From Lojkania enalia (lineage: Eukaryota > Ascomycota > Dothideomycetes > Pleosporales), in contig ML986579.1 of NCBI GenBank assembly GCA_010094045.1, positions 437,015 to 501,014 on the forward strand: 64,000 bases of DNA, read 5' to 3'. The notes beneath the pieces are model-generated. The model did not search any database and was not told the origin of the DNA. It saw only the letters and a program-made list of their open reading frames with translations. Of this stretch, positions 54,875 through 64,000 are shown piece by piece (within the stretch, counting starts at the first letter, position 1; each line of letters opens with the position of its first letter). The translations under genes and the position numbers were made by a program.

Positions 54875-57238
54875 TCATGTTTCCATAGCATTGTGCTCAC
54901 CTAGTCTCGACAGCTGCTTAATGCCATATGTAATGTCGGCATCTAAGTCTCGATCGCCCTCTCCTCCGCCTCCGCTGACTTGCTGGGCGCCACGCTCACT
55001 CCATTCCCCAGCAGTGACATCAAGTTCTCTTGTCGCACTTTCCCTCTCCTCCTTCCGTTGGTAAAACTCTGTAATATCGCTACAACCACGTGGAACCCTG
55101 CACATTATTCTTGCCGACTCGGGCGCTGTTTTCCATATGATTTCTCTGACCTCTTTTCCAACCTTTTCGATTGCATCCATGGCCCATATTACGTCGAGGT
55201 GCTCGTAGCCCTCGATGATCTTAGCGTGGACGATATCGACATACGGTTCTCGATTCCGTTCGAAGCGGCGTAGAAGTCTTCGTCCATCCACCAAATCGTC
55301 TGCTCCACATACAAACAGCGCGAAAGGAGGTGTTCCAGGCCCGTACCAAGCTAACCCTGCGCGATCTTTGTCACGCGGTTGTGTATTAGGACGTAGAGAA
55401 AGATTGACATCGCCGGGCTTCGGTTCTTCGTCGGATTCTTCGCTCTCCTCGCTGCTCATGGAAAGCTCCCTATCCTCCTGCTCATCTTCTTTGTCTTCAA
55501 TATTTTTCTCCTCCCGTGTGGCCAGAATGCACTTTTGTTTCGCAAAGCACTCACGTCCAAGCCACCACCGCATACTCTCTGCACTTACGTAGACCGGTGC
55601 GAATTGGAACATGCGATCCCTCAGGTCCTTTTCCCATCGGTCATCAGTCCAATTGAACAAGAACGAGAAAACCCGGTACCCCATATAACCGTAGAATCTA
55701 GGTGGAAGGAGGGAGTGCATGGTCATCATGAAGGGAATAAAGGCGTGAATGCCAAAGATTACGCGGAACATGCCCGGACTGATGACGCGCATAAATTTAA
55801 AGTACATCTTGCCAATAAGCGGCCCTGCATAAGCTGCTGGCGCGAGGGCGCAGAAGACGCTTATCTTCTCACCAATTTCGGGTCGTTGTTCCTTTGCGAG
55901 GGAGACTAGGGTTTGTGTTGTCCCTTGACTGTGGGCTATGAGACCCAATTTCTCGAAACCGGTTTCTGAAAGTACACGCGATATGAGCGCTGGGAGGTCC
56001 ATTACGCCCATTTGCCTTATGTTCCAGGCCCACATTCGGGGATCGCCATATTTGAGCATGTTGTGTCGTGGTTTAAAGCCGCAGCGGTTGTTCCCAAGCC
56101 AGACGTCGTACCCTGATTTGGTGAGAAAGAAGGCAAGACTATCGTCATCATTGGTGCAGTATGCACCTGCGGATTGCAAAAGGCCATGGATCATGAGAAT
56201 GGGATATTTCTTTTCGCCTCGTTGATATTGTGAGCCTGATGCCCCGTGCGTTGAGCTGTTGGCCATAGATTCTTGTGGGAAAACATCAGGACCAAGAGGT
56301 TTGCGTTGGGAGGGACTAGTGCGATGGTATTCTTGAGGATTGTAGAGATGCCAAAGCTCGATTATGAAACCGTCTTCTGTCTGGACCTCGAAAATTTCAC
56401 AATCGAGTCCCACGCGTCGTGCATAGTAACGTACATCGCAAGGGATGCGGTCGGGGCCGCCTTCAAGTGGTATGAATTCTTCACTCTTCATCCCACTTTC
56501 GCCTCCACTATCATTTGGTTTATCTTGGTGTTGCTTCTTCCATGCTCTTTCGGCCACTCTCCTTGCCCTCCTCCTTTGCTCCTCTTCGTGGTAAAATGGT
56601 CTCCTCTTGTCTGGATTTCGAAAGGTAAGCCGTAGCCGGACATGTTTTGCTGCATCTGGAATGCTTGTAAATGCTGCGCCAAATATTATGACGAGCAGGA
56701 AACAGAGAGACAATATTGCAGACGAGATCCTGAAACACCAGCACTGGATCCTTCTCAGTGGTGTTGGTGGACCGTACATGGGCAGTGGAGGGAATAGAGG
56801 GTTTGTCCTCGATGGAGGGGTGGCCCTGTACAGAGGTGCGTTGGTTTCCGCTCTTTCTCCTGAACTCCCTTCCAGCGGTCGTACACCATAAAGAGAGCCG
56901 TCTTTTGACTGGTGCGACTCTGACCTTGAAATTGGCTCATTCTGGGAAGGGTCCCGGTCGTCGACGACATCTCTCAAAGTATTGAGTTTTGTAGCTTCCT
57001 CCACGGGCACGGCCGGCAGCCTTCCTCCCTTGGCGGTCTGGATAACAGGATCCTGAGCAGTAATAAATCTTGCTTCAACCGCTTGCGTAGAGCCTGTGGC
57101 TTCATTCTCTTGATCCGGGGCATATTGCCCCAGGCGTTGAGCTTGTTGTGCGAACTCAGTCGCGGCCTGCGTCTTCGATTTTGCTTTGTCTTCTGCTTCT
57201 TCAAATTTCTCCTTGACAGTGCTGAAGGCCGGCATCAT
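54875..57238 (-). CDS. Steryl ester hydrolase-like lipase (Yeh1/Tgl1 type)
   Basis: 787-aa intronless alpha/beta-hydrolase with an N-terminal extension. Residues 1-160 are polar and disordered. A single transmembrane helix follows near 175-200 (SSAILSLCFLLVIIFGAAF). The acid-lipase region begins with CEIFEVQTEDGFIIELWHLY. Catalytic parts are oxyanion region PILMIHGLLQSAGAYCTND, the nucleophile elbow LIAHSQGTT near 438, Asp in CGADDLVDGRRLL near 649 and His in GYEHLDVIWA near 679. NRCGFKPRHNMLKYGDPRMW is a hallmark of this lipase group. An acidic insertion (EEKNIEDKEDEQEDRE) splits the domain. Yeast homologues Yeh1, Yeh2 and Tgl1 are membrane-anchored and release sterols from esters at lipid droplets or the plasma membrane. 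Whether this enzyme prefers sterol or triacylglycerol substrates is inferred. Confidence 0.88.
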   Translation of the reverse strand: MMPAFSTVKEKFEEAEDKAKSKTQAATEFAQQAQRLGQYAPDQENEATGSTQAVEARFITAQDPVIQTAKGGRLPAVPVEEATKLNTLRDVVDDRDPSQNEPISRSESHQSKDGSLYGVRPLEGSSGERAETNAPLYRATPPSRTNPLFPPLPMYGPPTPLRRIQCWCFRISSAILSLCFLLVIIFGAAFTSIPDAAKHVRLRLTFRNPDKRRPFYHEEEQRRRARRVAERAWKKQHQDKPNDSGGESGMKSEEFIPLEGGPDRIPCDVRYYARRVGLDCEIFEVQTEDGFIIELWHLYNPQEYHRTSPSQRKPLGPDVFPQESMANSSTHGASGSQYQRGEKKYPILMIHGLLQSAGAYCTNDDDSLAFFLTKSGYDVWLGNNRCGFKPRHNMLKYGDPRMWAWNIRQMGVMDLPALISRVLSETGFEKLGLIAHSQGTTQTLVSLAKEQRPEIGEKISVFCALAPAAYAGPLIGKMYFKFMRVISPGMFRVIFGIHAFIPFMMTMHSLLPPRFYGYMGYRVFSFLFNWTDDRWEKDLRDRMFQFAPVYVSAESMRWWLGRECFAKQKCILATREEKNIEDKEDEQEDRELSMSSEESEESDEEPKPGDVNLSLRPNTQPRDKDRAGLAWYGPGTPPFALFVCGADDLVDGRRLLRRFERNREPYVDIVHAKIIEGYEHLDVIWAMDAIEKVGKEVREIIWKTAPESARIMCRVPRGCSDITEFYQRKEERESATRELDVTAGEWSERGAQQVSGGGGEGDRDLDADITYGIKQLSRLGEHNAMET

Positions 57239-58000
57239 GTTTTGGGAAGAGATTTTCTAGCGCAGCGATGGTATTGTGGAGAAAGGCCATATACAAGAGT
57301 CTTTGCAGAGAACGAGACGTGCATGAAAGTACGAAAACTACAAGACCAACGCAGTAATAAACTATCTTTAATCTAGAATGGGAACGAAGGGAAGAGCGAC
57401 TGATTCAACGTACGAAATGTTGGGTTCGGCGCGTAGGGTGCAATGATATGTGTGGCTGAACGATTATCCTGCTGGCCTGCGGCGCTGTGAAATGATGTCA
57501 GGGATTTGGCCAGGGACGAAGAGATAGCGGTAGATCAGCTATCTTCTCCGTACCAAGCACATGGGCTTGGCCGATACGCGGAGTCCTATGGCCATGTCCA
57601 AATCGAAAATGATGGGATCAAGCTCGAACATCCGCATTATTGAAGCTTTGCGGAATGTGAGCATGGATGAGGGCCTTGGCGCTTCATGGGACCAGTCACA
57701 ATCACGATTTTTCATGTGAAGATGTGGAGAAAATATGTTTAGCCGCTGCAGCGCCTCAAAACTCATGAGGCATACTGTAACAGGCGACTGAGACCTATTA
57801 TCATCATTCGTGTCTTCGTTCAAGCCAACTGTCGACGGGTTTTCCAGTTCCGAACGTCGTAATTAGCTCACTGCCGAGGTACAGCTCGAGGCTTGGCATC
57901 TGGTTCACTTCGATGGGTCTCGCGGAGCCGCACGCTCCTGCTTTATCGCTCATTGAGCATCGTTCAGCTCTTTTTTCTTTTTTCTTTTCTTTTTTGAAAG
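57239..58000. promoter_or_regulatory. Divergent promoter of lipase and PEX6
   Basis: 762 bp between divergent starts. On the PEX6 side a pure pyrimidine run lies at 57,969-57,995, ending only a few bases before the ATG at 58001, so it sits in the 5' UTR or at the transcription start. Confidence 0.5.
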
Positions 58001-61000
58001 ATGGAGGCGCAGAATGGAGCCCTTCGTCCCCGCAAACGACGGCGGAGGAGGCGGTTCGATAGGCCTGCCATCTCTGCACGACTGCTTCTCGACGACCGAA
58101 TGAAGGGCGAGGTCGGCGTGTTGTCCGAAGACCTCGTCGCAGACCTTTTCCCGGGCTATAATATCACAGGTTAGCTACTAGATCCCATTTTTAAGCTATA
58201 GGAATCTAACTAGGGCATCTGAAGCAAGCGAGGAAGCTTTAGAATCCGGCACGATTCGTTATGTCGCCATCACACCGTGGCTCCCGAGCTCTATCGTCGC
58301 GCCTCAAAATGTTCCGTGGACAATTCTGCCAGTCAAGGCTCCCAAGATACCCCACGCCTCAGCAAATAGGCCTCATTCGTCCCTACAGGTACCAGCAGCG
58401 TCGCTTGCACTACAGTCGTTTCTACAGGCCCTACAGGGCGTATCCCCGAATAAGCTACAAAGAAGGGACACACCGGTTGAAATTCGCATACTCGATGTTG
58501 TGCCTATTCCCCTCGATACTGTCTATGTCAATCTCGACACGGAGGCACTGAGAAAGCTAGATGAGGTTCATGCGAAGTTTGGTGGAGGGTTCGGTGTAAC
58601 CAAAGCCAATGGCGCAGCGAAGGGACCCAAAGACCCATTTTTGAAGGTGAATGGAGCAGCTAGAAAAGTCACTGACACGATCGATTATGCTATACAAGAA
58701 CGAGCGTGGAAGAAAGCAGTACGAGAAGCCCTTCAAGCACCGACTATAGTTCATACGGGAGATCTGCTACCATTGCCGCTTCCTGCTCACCCCATCACCC
58801 ATGTGCCGCCTCCTCCAGCGAAGATCACAGCTTGTGAACCTGTGTCTCAAGGGCTACTTACACCTTTGACGCGGATCGTTGTGTTGCAGTCGCACCGCAG
58901 CCCTAGAGTTGCTCATATACCTCCTATAAAGGCAACGCCCATATCGAACGGATTCGGGGACGATTCAGATGCAGAGGATACTTCGAATGAGCAATTCTAT
59001 TCTGCTGCTGAGGAGCGCACTCCGTCTCAAAACACAACACCTCCTGATGAGGAATCGACTGATAATCTGGATTCTGAGCTTTCCGGAACCGATACCGGGG
59101 ATTTATCGGATGATTCAGAAGATATTATATCGTTGAACGCGCCCATACTTCCACCTCAGTCCTCCGGTGTTCTTTCCTCTTTCACTTCCGCAACCCCACG
59201 ACCTGGTAATTATCATACAAATGGGATTGCCACTCCCGGCTCTGTCTTGTCAAGCTTCACAGCGACTACTGCACGTGGTCCCTCTTCAAAAGGGAAGATA
59301 TTTAGAGCACAGGGACTTCTTCAAGCCATTTCCGACGAACTGGTTCACCCAAAACCTGGTGGTGAGGACGATGAAGAAGCTAGAGTATTTGTTGATACAA
59401 GCACGCTGGTAAGGGTTGGATGCTTCTCCGGCGACTGGGTTCGGATAGAGGCTACCACGGAACCATCGCAACATCCATTATGGGGCCTAGGAGCATTTGG
59501 AGGTGAAAACGACGACCAATCAGAGTGGCGACCAGCCAGAATATACGGCCTACCGGAGAACATGACAAAGAAAATTGCTCGTTATCCTGTCCAGAAGTCG
59601 GTCAGGCCGGACCGTAGATCGAGTTTTGCAGGATTCGCCCCATCTCCAAGTTCTTCACAGGTCCACTTATCGCCGGTGCTGTTGGCGAACCTAGGGAATC
59701 CATCTCATCTCCGCATCACAGCGCTTGCACCCCATCAGTCTTCGCATCTACCTCGCAGCACGTTGCAGAAACCTAAAATTTCCGGCTCTTCCTTACCTCC
59801 TCCCGCTAAGGAGGTTACCTTGTTGAAACTTTCCACGCCGTTGTCTTCAGATCGCTTACTTCAACCAAGTCTTTTTGCCGCGTTAAAGGACCACTTCGAG
59901 CAAAAGCGACGGATCGTGAAGAGCGGTGATTATGTAGGCGTGGCAATTGACGAGTCTCTTGGTCGGGCTATATTCCAAGCAGCAACCTCAGAGGATGATA
60001 TTCCTAGCGATGAACTATTGTCCAAACCCAAAAGGGGTGTTATAGATGAAGACTCCAGTATATCAGAAGGGGGTTTGAAAGTGGTGGCGTGGTTCAAAGT
60101 CGGAAGCGTCATTGCGGCATCATCAGCTGAACTGCGTGACGGTGAAGAGTCTAATATCTGGGGTGGGGTAGTGAGTGTCGATGCAAGCAATACGAAAATG
60201 GTGCAAGCCGGAAGTGAGCAAGGCAAGGTTCCTGCCTCAATCAGCAACCCTTGGCAGTACTACCTGAGCGTGAAAAGAGTTCCGGTAGGCACCAATTCGA
60301 AAGCACTAGCACTAGACGAACTGCCGAAGCCCTACATCTCACCACTCCGTCGAAGACTTCGAGAGCTTGTATCAGCTGCTACAAGCCCAAGAGCTATACA
60401 TTTAGGCCTCCCACCCATAGCCGTCCTGATTACCTCAACTCAGCGCGGGATTGGCAAATCAACGGTGGCAGCAAAAGCTTGTGACGATTTGGGTCTACAT
60501 ACGTTCTCAATCGATGCATTTGACATCATCACGGAAGGCGGTGCCGGCGGCGGCGACGTGAAAACGGAAGGGTTCCTAAAGGCGAGAGCAGAACGAGCTC
60601 TATCGTGCGGAGCCGAGTTCACCGCCTTGATAATCAAGCACATTGATGCCTTGAATGCCGATCGCATGAATACTGCTTTAAAGGAGATTCTAGCTGATTC
60701 TCGCGTCCTGATCGCGACCACTACCGAGGTTGACAAGGTTCCCGAGGGCATCCGTGGGCTCTTCACTCATGAGATTGAAATGACGGCCCCCGATGAAAGC
60801 GAGCGAGAAGGCATTTTGCGAGATATTGTCGAAGATGCCGGCATCCGCCTCTCTCCAGATGTTGATCTAGGCAATGTTGCTGTCAAGACTGCGGCGTTAG
60901 TTACAAGCGATTTAGTAGACGTGGTCGATCGCGCAGTTGTGGCAAAGCATAATCGCCTGGAGAGCCTCGCCGCAACTGCATCGAAGACCACATTGTCCCT

Positions 61001-62419
61001 CGAAAGTGTCAGCATTAGAGATATTGAGCTTGCTGGAGGCTACTTTAGTAACAGCTTGACAAAGGCGGATTTGGAGGGAGCAGTGGAAGCGGCACGCAAA
61101 AACTTTGCTGATGCCATTGGTGCACCCAAGATCCCCAACGTGACCTGGTCCGACGTTGGTGGGCTTAGCCACGTCAAGGATGCTGTGATGGAAACCATTC
61201 AATTGCCTCTGGCGCGTCCTGAGCTATTCGCCAAGGGCATGAAGAAAAGGAGCGGTATTCTATTCTATGGCCCCCCAGGAACAGGAAAGACGCTGCTCGC
61301 AAAAGCCATCGCGACGGAATTCTCACTCAACTTCTTCAGTGTCAAAGGACCTGAGCTACTTAACATGTACATTGGCGAGTCCGAAGCCAATGTGCGGCGA
61401 GTTTTTCAGCGTGCCCGTGACGCTCGTCCATGCGTCGTTTTCTTCGATGAACTGGACTCGGTGGCACCAAAACGTGGCAACCAAGGCGACAGTGGTGGAG
61501 TCATGGATCGTATTGTCAGTCAACTGCTCGCGGAACTCGATGGTATGAGTGACGGGGGAGAAGGGGCTGGCGGAGTGTTTGTTATTGGTGCAACTAACCG
61601 TCCGGATCTACTAGATCAGGCTCTGTTACGCCCTGGCCGATTCGACAAGATGCTCTACTTGGGCGTGTCGGATACTCACGAGAAGCAAAAGACCATCCTG
61701 GAAGCTCTTACAAGAAAGTATATCATTCCATGTTTTCTAGACAGTCACGTAGCCGTAACTAACGTTTCAGATTTACCCTGCACCCCCAGGTTTCGCTTCA
61801 ACGAGTTGCATCAGGCCTGCCATTCACTTACACGGGCGCCGACATGTATGCATTATGCTCCGATGCCATGCTCAAAGCCATCACTCGGCAAGCACGTGCT
61901 GTAGACGAGAAAGTCAAAGCTTATAATGCCACACATGCACACATTTCTATAGCGTATTTCTTCGACCACTTGGCCACGGATGAGGACACGGCGGTCATGG
62001 TCACCGAGGAGGATTTCATGACCGCTAATAGAGAGCTTGTGCCCTCTGTAAGCGCCGATGAATTAAGACACTACGAAAGAGTCCGGAAGGCATTTGAAGG
62101 TGCAGGCAAGAGGGAAGGACAGAAACAAAATGCGGCGGCGTTCGCACCGAGGTTCCAAGATGCGACAAACAGTCTAGGCAAAGGGAAAGGCAAAGGACCG
62201 GTAGCAGTTCCGCAGACGGAGAGACAAGATGATGGTGTGCAAAGTGACGAAGATGACTATGTGATCCGCACGGAACACGTTGATCTGAACGGCTCCGCGA
62301 ACAGCGGAAAAGCTAAAGGAAAAGCCGGAACGGTCCACCACGGCAAAGGCAAAAGGAGTGTAGATATTGCGGAAGGAGGCTTTGGCGATATAGGGCAGGA
62401 CGAGGACCTGTACGTGTGA
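58001..62419 (+). CDS. pex6: Peroxin-6, AAA ATPase of peroxisomal import
   Basis: 1436 aa, exons 58001-58169, 58225-61717 and 61771-62419. The basic N-terminus [19 protein letters not shown] leads to [19 protein letters not shown], conserved in mould Pex6. The D1 AAA module is degenerate ([14 protein letters not shown] near 797, no clear Walker B). The active D2 module has [20 protein letters not shown] near 1073, Walker [10 protein letters not shown] near 1127, [15 protein letters not shown] and the second region of homology [19 protein letters not shown]. The final intron joins ALTRK to [17 protein letters not shown]. Pex6 forms a double-ring hexamer with Pex1 on the peroxisome and extracts ubiquitinated Pex5 for recycling. 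The last 150 residues are a Lys/Gly-rich disordered tail. Confidence 0.95.
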
Positions 62420-63172
62420 ATGAAAATAAGCAGATTGCCATTCTGTGTTGCATGAGGCTTGTACTTGGGGCGCACAAGTGACCATTGCCCCCATGCTGTG
62501 CTCGCGGCGCAAGCCGTGCCAGATTGGTTTCGCGCGGATGCCCTGGTCAAGCTTTAGGGCTATGGGCTATTATGAGTGCTTGTCTGACCAGTCGTGCGAT
62601 TGCCTTTGGGAGGCCTGGAGAGGCCAGCGCCCGAAGTCAAGTTTGCGGTAAAGTAAGCGCGCAATGAGGCTGTGAGAAATGCGTTGGAGCCTCAGACGGT
62701 TGCATGCGCAGCGGTTGTGCTTGCTGGTCGCACGCGCCAAGGCGCTAGATGTTCGTGACTAGCGTGTGGCTAGCGGGTGGCTGGGGGGAATGGTCTGGGG
62801 GCTGGGCTGACGTACGACCGCCCGCAGCCGATCCTACGAGTCCTTCGCGTTTCACTACCGCCCTAGATCTGCCATCCTTTGTTCACGCCGGCAACGACTG
62901 ACAATGTCTCCGACACGTGTGGCGCTGGCCGCCCTGCTCACGGGCCATTTCGATCGACGAGGGTTGCTATTGATAGATGGCGGATTGACGTGGTTGGGAG
63001 CTTGAAAGACCTATAAGTGGCCAGCAGCCCTTGCCTCATTCCTATCCTATTCCATTACCTCGAGTCATTCACTGCACGTATTCACTGTTCATCGCTATAT
63101 AACAAAGCGTGATTTCTGCCATTGACCTTCGCTACTACTACTGCTCTTCGTAACACGACAACACACCTAACC
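62420..63172. other. Intergenic upstream of the GPI-protein gene
   Basis: 753 bp with the PEX6 3' end and the promoter of the next gene; CCTATAAGTGG at about 63,010 is a TATA-like box some 160 bp before the ATG. No gene seen. Confidence 0.55.
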
Positions 63173-63834
63173 ATGAAGACCTTCGCCACCATCGCCGCGC
63201 TCGCAGCCGTTGCTTCGGCCGCAACGGTAACCCTCAAGGAAACCGCCTGCATCAGCCCATCAGGCGAGCTCGAGGAATTCACCATTGAAGTCGACAAGCT
63301 TGTTGTCAAGGGTAAGCCGTGCAAACCAACCGGAACCAACAACCCGTTTGCTAACTTGTGCCAGAGCTCGAATCGGTCTGCGGCCTCGAACTGCTCTCCG
63401 CTGATGGTGTTGACGTCAACAGCCTGACCTGCCTAGCCTACAAGGACATAGAGGGCACTGAGGTCGGCTCTGCGCCCTTCACAAAATCGTCGCCGGCGTT
63501 GATTTCTACGAACCCCGTCCAGGAGAACTCGATCCGCTGCAACTCATCCACCAATGCAAACACCACTACTACCGCTTTGAACAATGGCACAGTTATCACG
63601 AGCGTGACATTTGTCACGCTTCCCAGTGCAACCGGAGGCACTGTGTTAAGCGGGACCGGACTGCCAACGACCGGAGGAAATACCACGGTGCCAACCGTGA
63701 CGGGCGGACCAACTGTCCAGCCTAGCCAAACTGAAGCCCCACCTTCAGAGACGTCAGAACCCGGCAATGCCGGAAGCAGGACCGAGCTCAGTGCGCTAGC
63801 AGTCGCCTTGGTCTTGGGTGCTTATATTCTGTAA
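63173..63834 (+). CDS. Small secreted GPI-anchored Ser/Thr-rich protein
   Basis: 202 aa, exons 63173-63311 and 63365-63834. It begins with a signal peptide (MKTFATIAALAAVASA) followed by a short Cys-containing domain: four Cys in TACISP, ESVCGL, LTCLAY and IRCNSS. A Thr/Asn/Gly-rich stalk follows with several N-glycosylation sites (NSST, NTTT, NGTV, NTTV). The end is hydrophobic (LSALAVALVLGAYIL) after a Gly/Ser/Asn-rich spot (PGNAGSR), as expected for GPI attachment. It is predicted to sit on the plasma membrane or cell wall. I recognise no characterised family; such proteins occur as cell-wall proteins and possible surface effectors. The gene ends close to the right window edge. Confidence 0.8.
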
Positions 63835-63921
63835 GATACTGAAAGACTTCAGCAGTGGCTAGAGGGTTAGATTTTGATTATGACTTTATGCATTGCGATG
63901 GCGTTGGTGGAACTAATCAGG

Positions 63922-63938
63922 AAAAAAAAATTTTTTTT
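63922..63938. repeat. A9/T8 palindromic run
   Basis: A run of nine A followed directly by eight T, about 90 bp after the stop of the GPI-protein gene. It can form a perfect A-T hairpin and probably lies in the 3' UTR or poly(A) signal zone. Confidence 0.6.
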
Positions 63939-64000
63939 ATGGGAAATGGGATATGGGATAAATGAACATCGACTGGCATCGTTCCTTAAGATTATCGGTC

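Overview
The window is nuclear DNA of a filamentous ascomycete (Pezizomycotina). Genes carry short introns (about 49-155 nt) with GT..AG ends and CTAAC/CTGAC-like branch points. The gene set is typical of moulds: a HET-domain protein, CYP53, a questin oxidase-like enzyme, an ergosteryl-aspartate synthase and an intron-rich alpha-tubulin. The class is not certain; Dothideomycetes or Eurotiomycetes is a guess. Exon models were built by eye from frame, splice sites and family conservation; nearly all of them keep an intact frame.

Layout. 0-11.5 kb: a bHLH regulator (minus) and a divergent 2EXR/F-box-like gene (plus), separated by about 5.4 kb without a supported gene and rich in microsatellites. 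11.5-15 kb: PTA1 (minus) and COA3 (plus) on a 378-bp divergent promoter. 15.6-27.5 kb: an accessory block with an OTT_1508-like deaminase, a secreted GH29 fucosidase, a HET protein and a second 2EXR protein that carries a tandem Cys/His module. 28.6-37 kb: a CYP53 benzoate hydroxylase, the AspRS-DUF2156 fusion ErdS and a questin oxidase-like enzyme. 37.5-64 kb: alpha-tubulin, an EF-hand MscS channel, a three-repeat SMP/LEA-like protein, RNA1 (RanGAP), COX17, ALG6, NSR1/gar2, a steryl-ester-hydrolase-like lipase, PEX6 and a GPI-anchored glycoprotein.

How the genes relate. Most neighbours are functionally unrelated, and divergent pairs share promoters (PTA1/COA3, RNA1/COX17, ALG6/NSR1, lipase/PEX6). 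Loose themes are cytochrome oxidase assembly (COA3, COX17), sterol conjugates (ErdS, and perhaps the steryl-ester lipase) and self/non-self or defence-type genes in the 15-28 kb block (HET, deaminase). No ribosomal RNA, tRNA, CRISPR array or intact transposon was recognised.

The points most worth following are the ErdS fusion with its long disordered, coiled-coil N-terminus, the OTT_1508 deaminase with an uncharacterised C-terminal region, and a 12-base promoter element shared by the two 2EXR genes.
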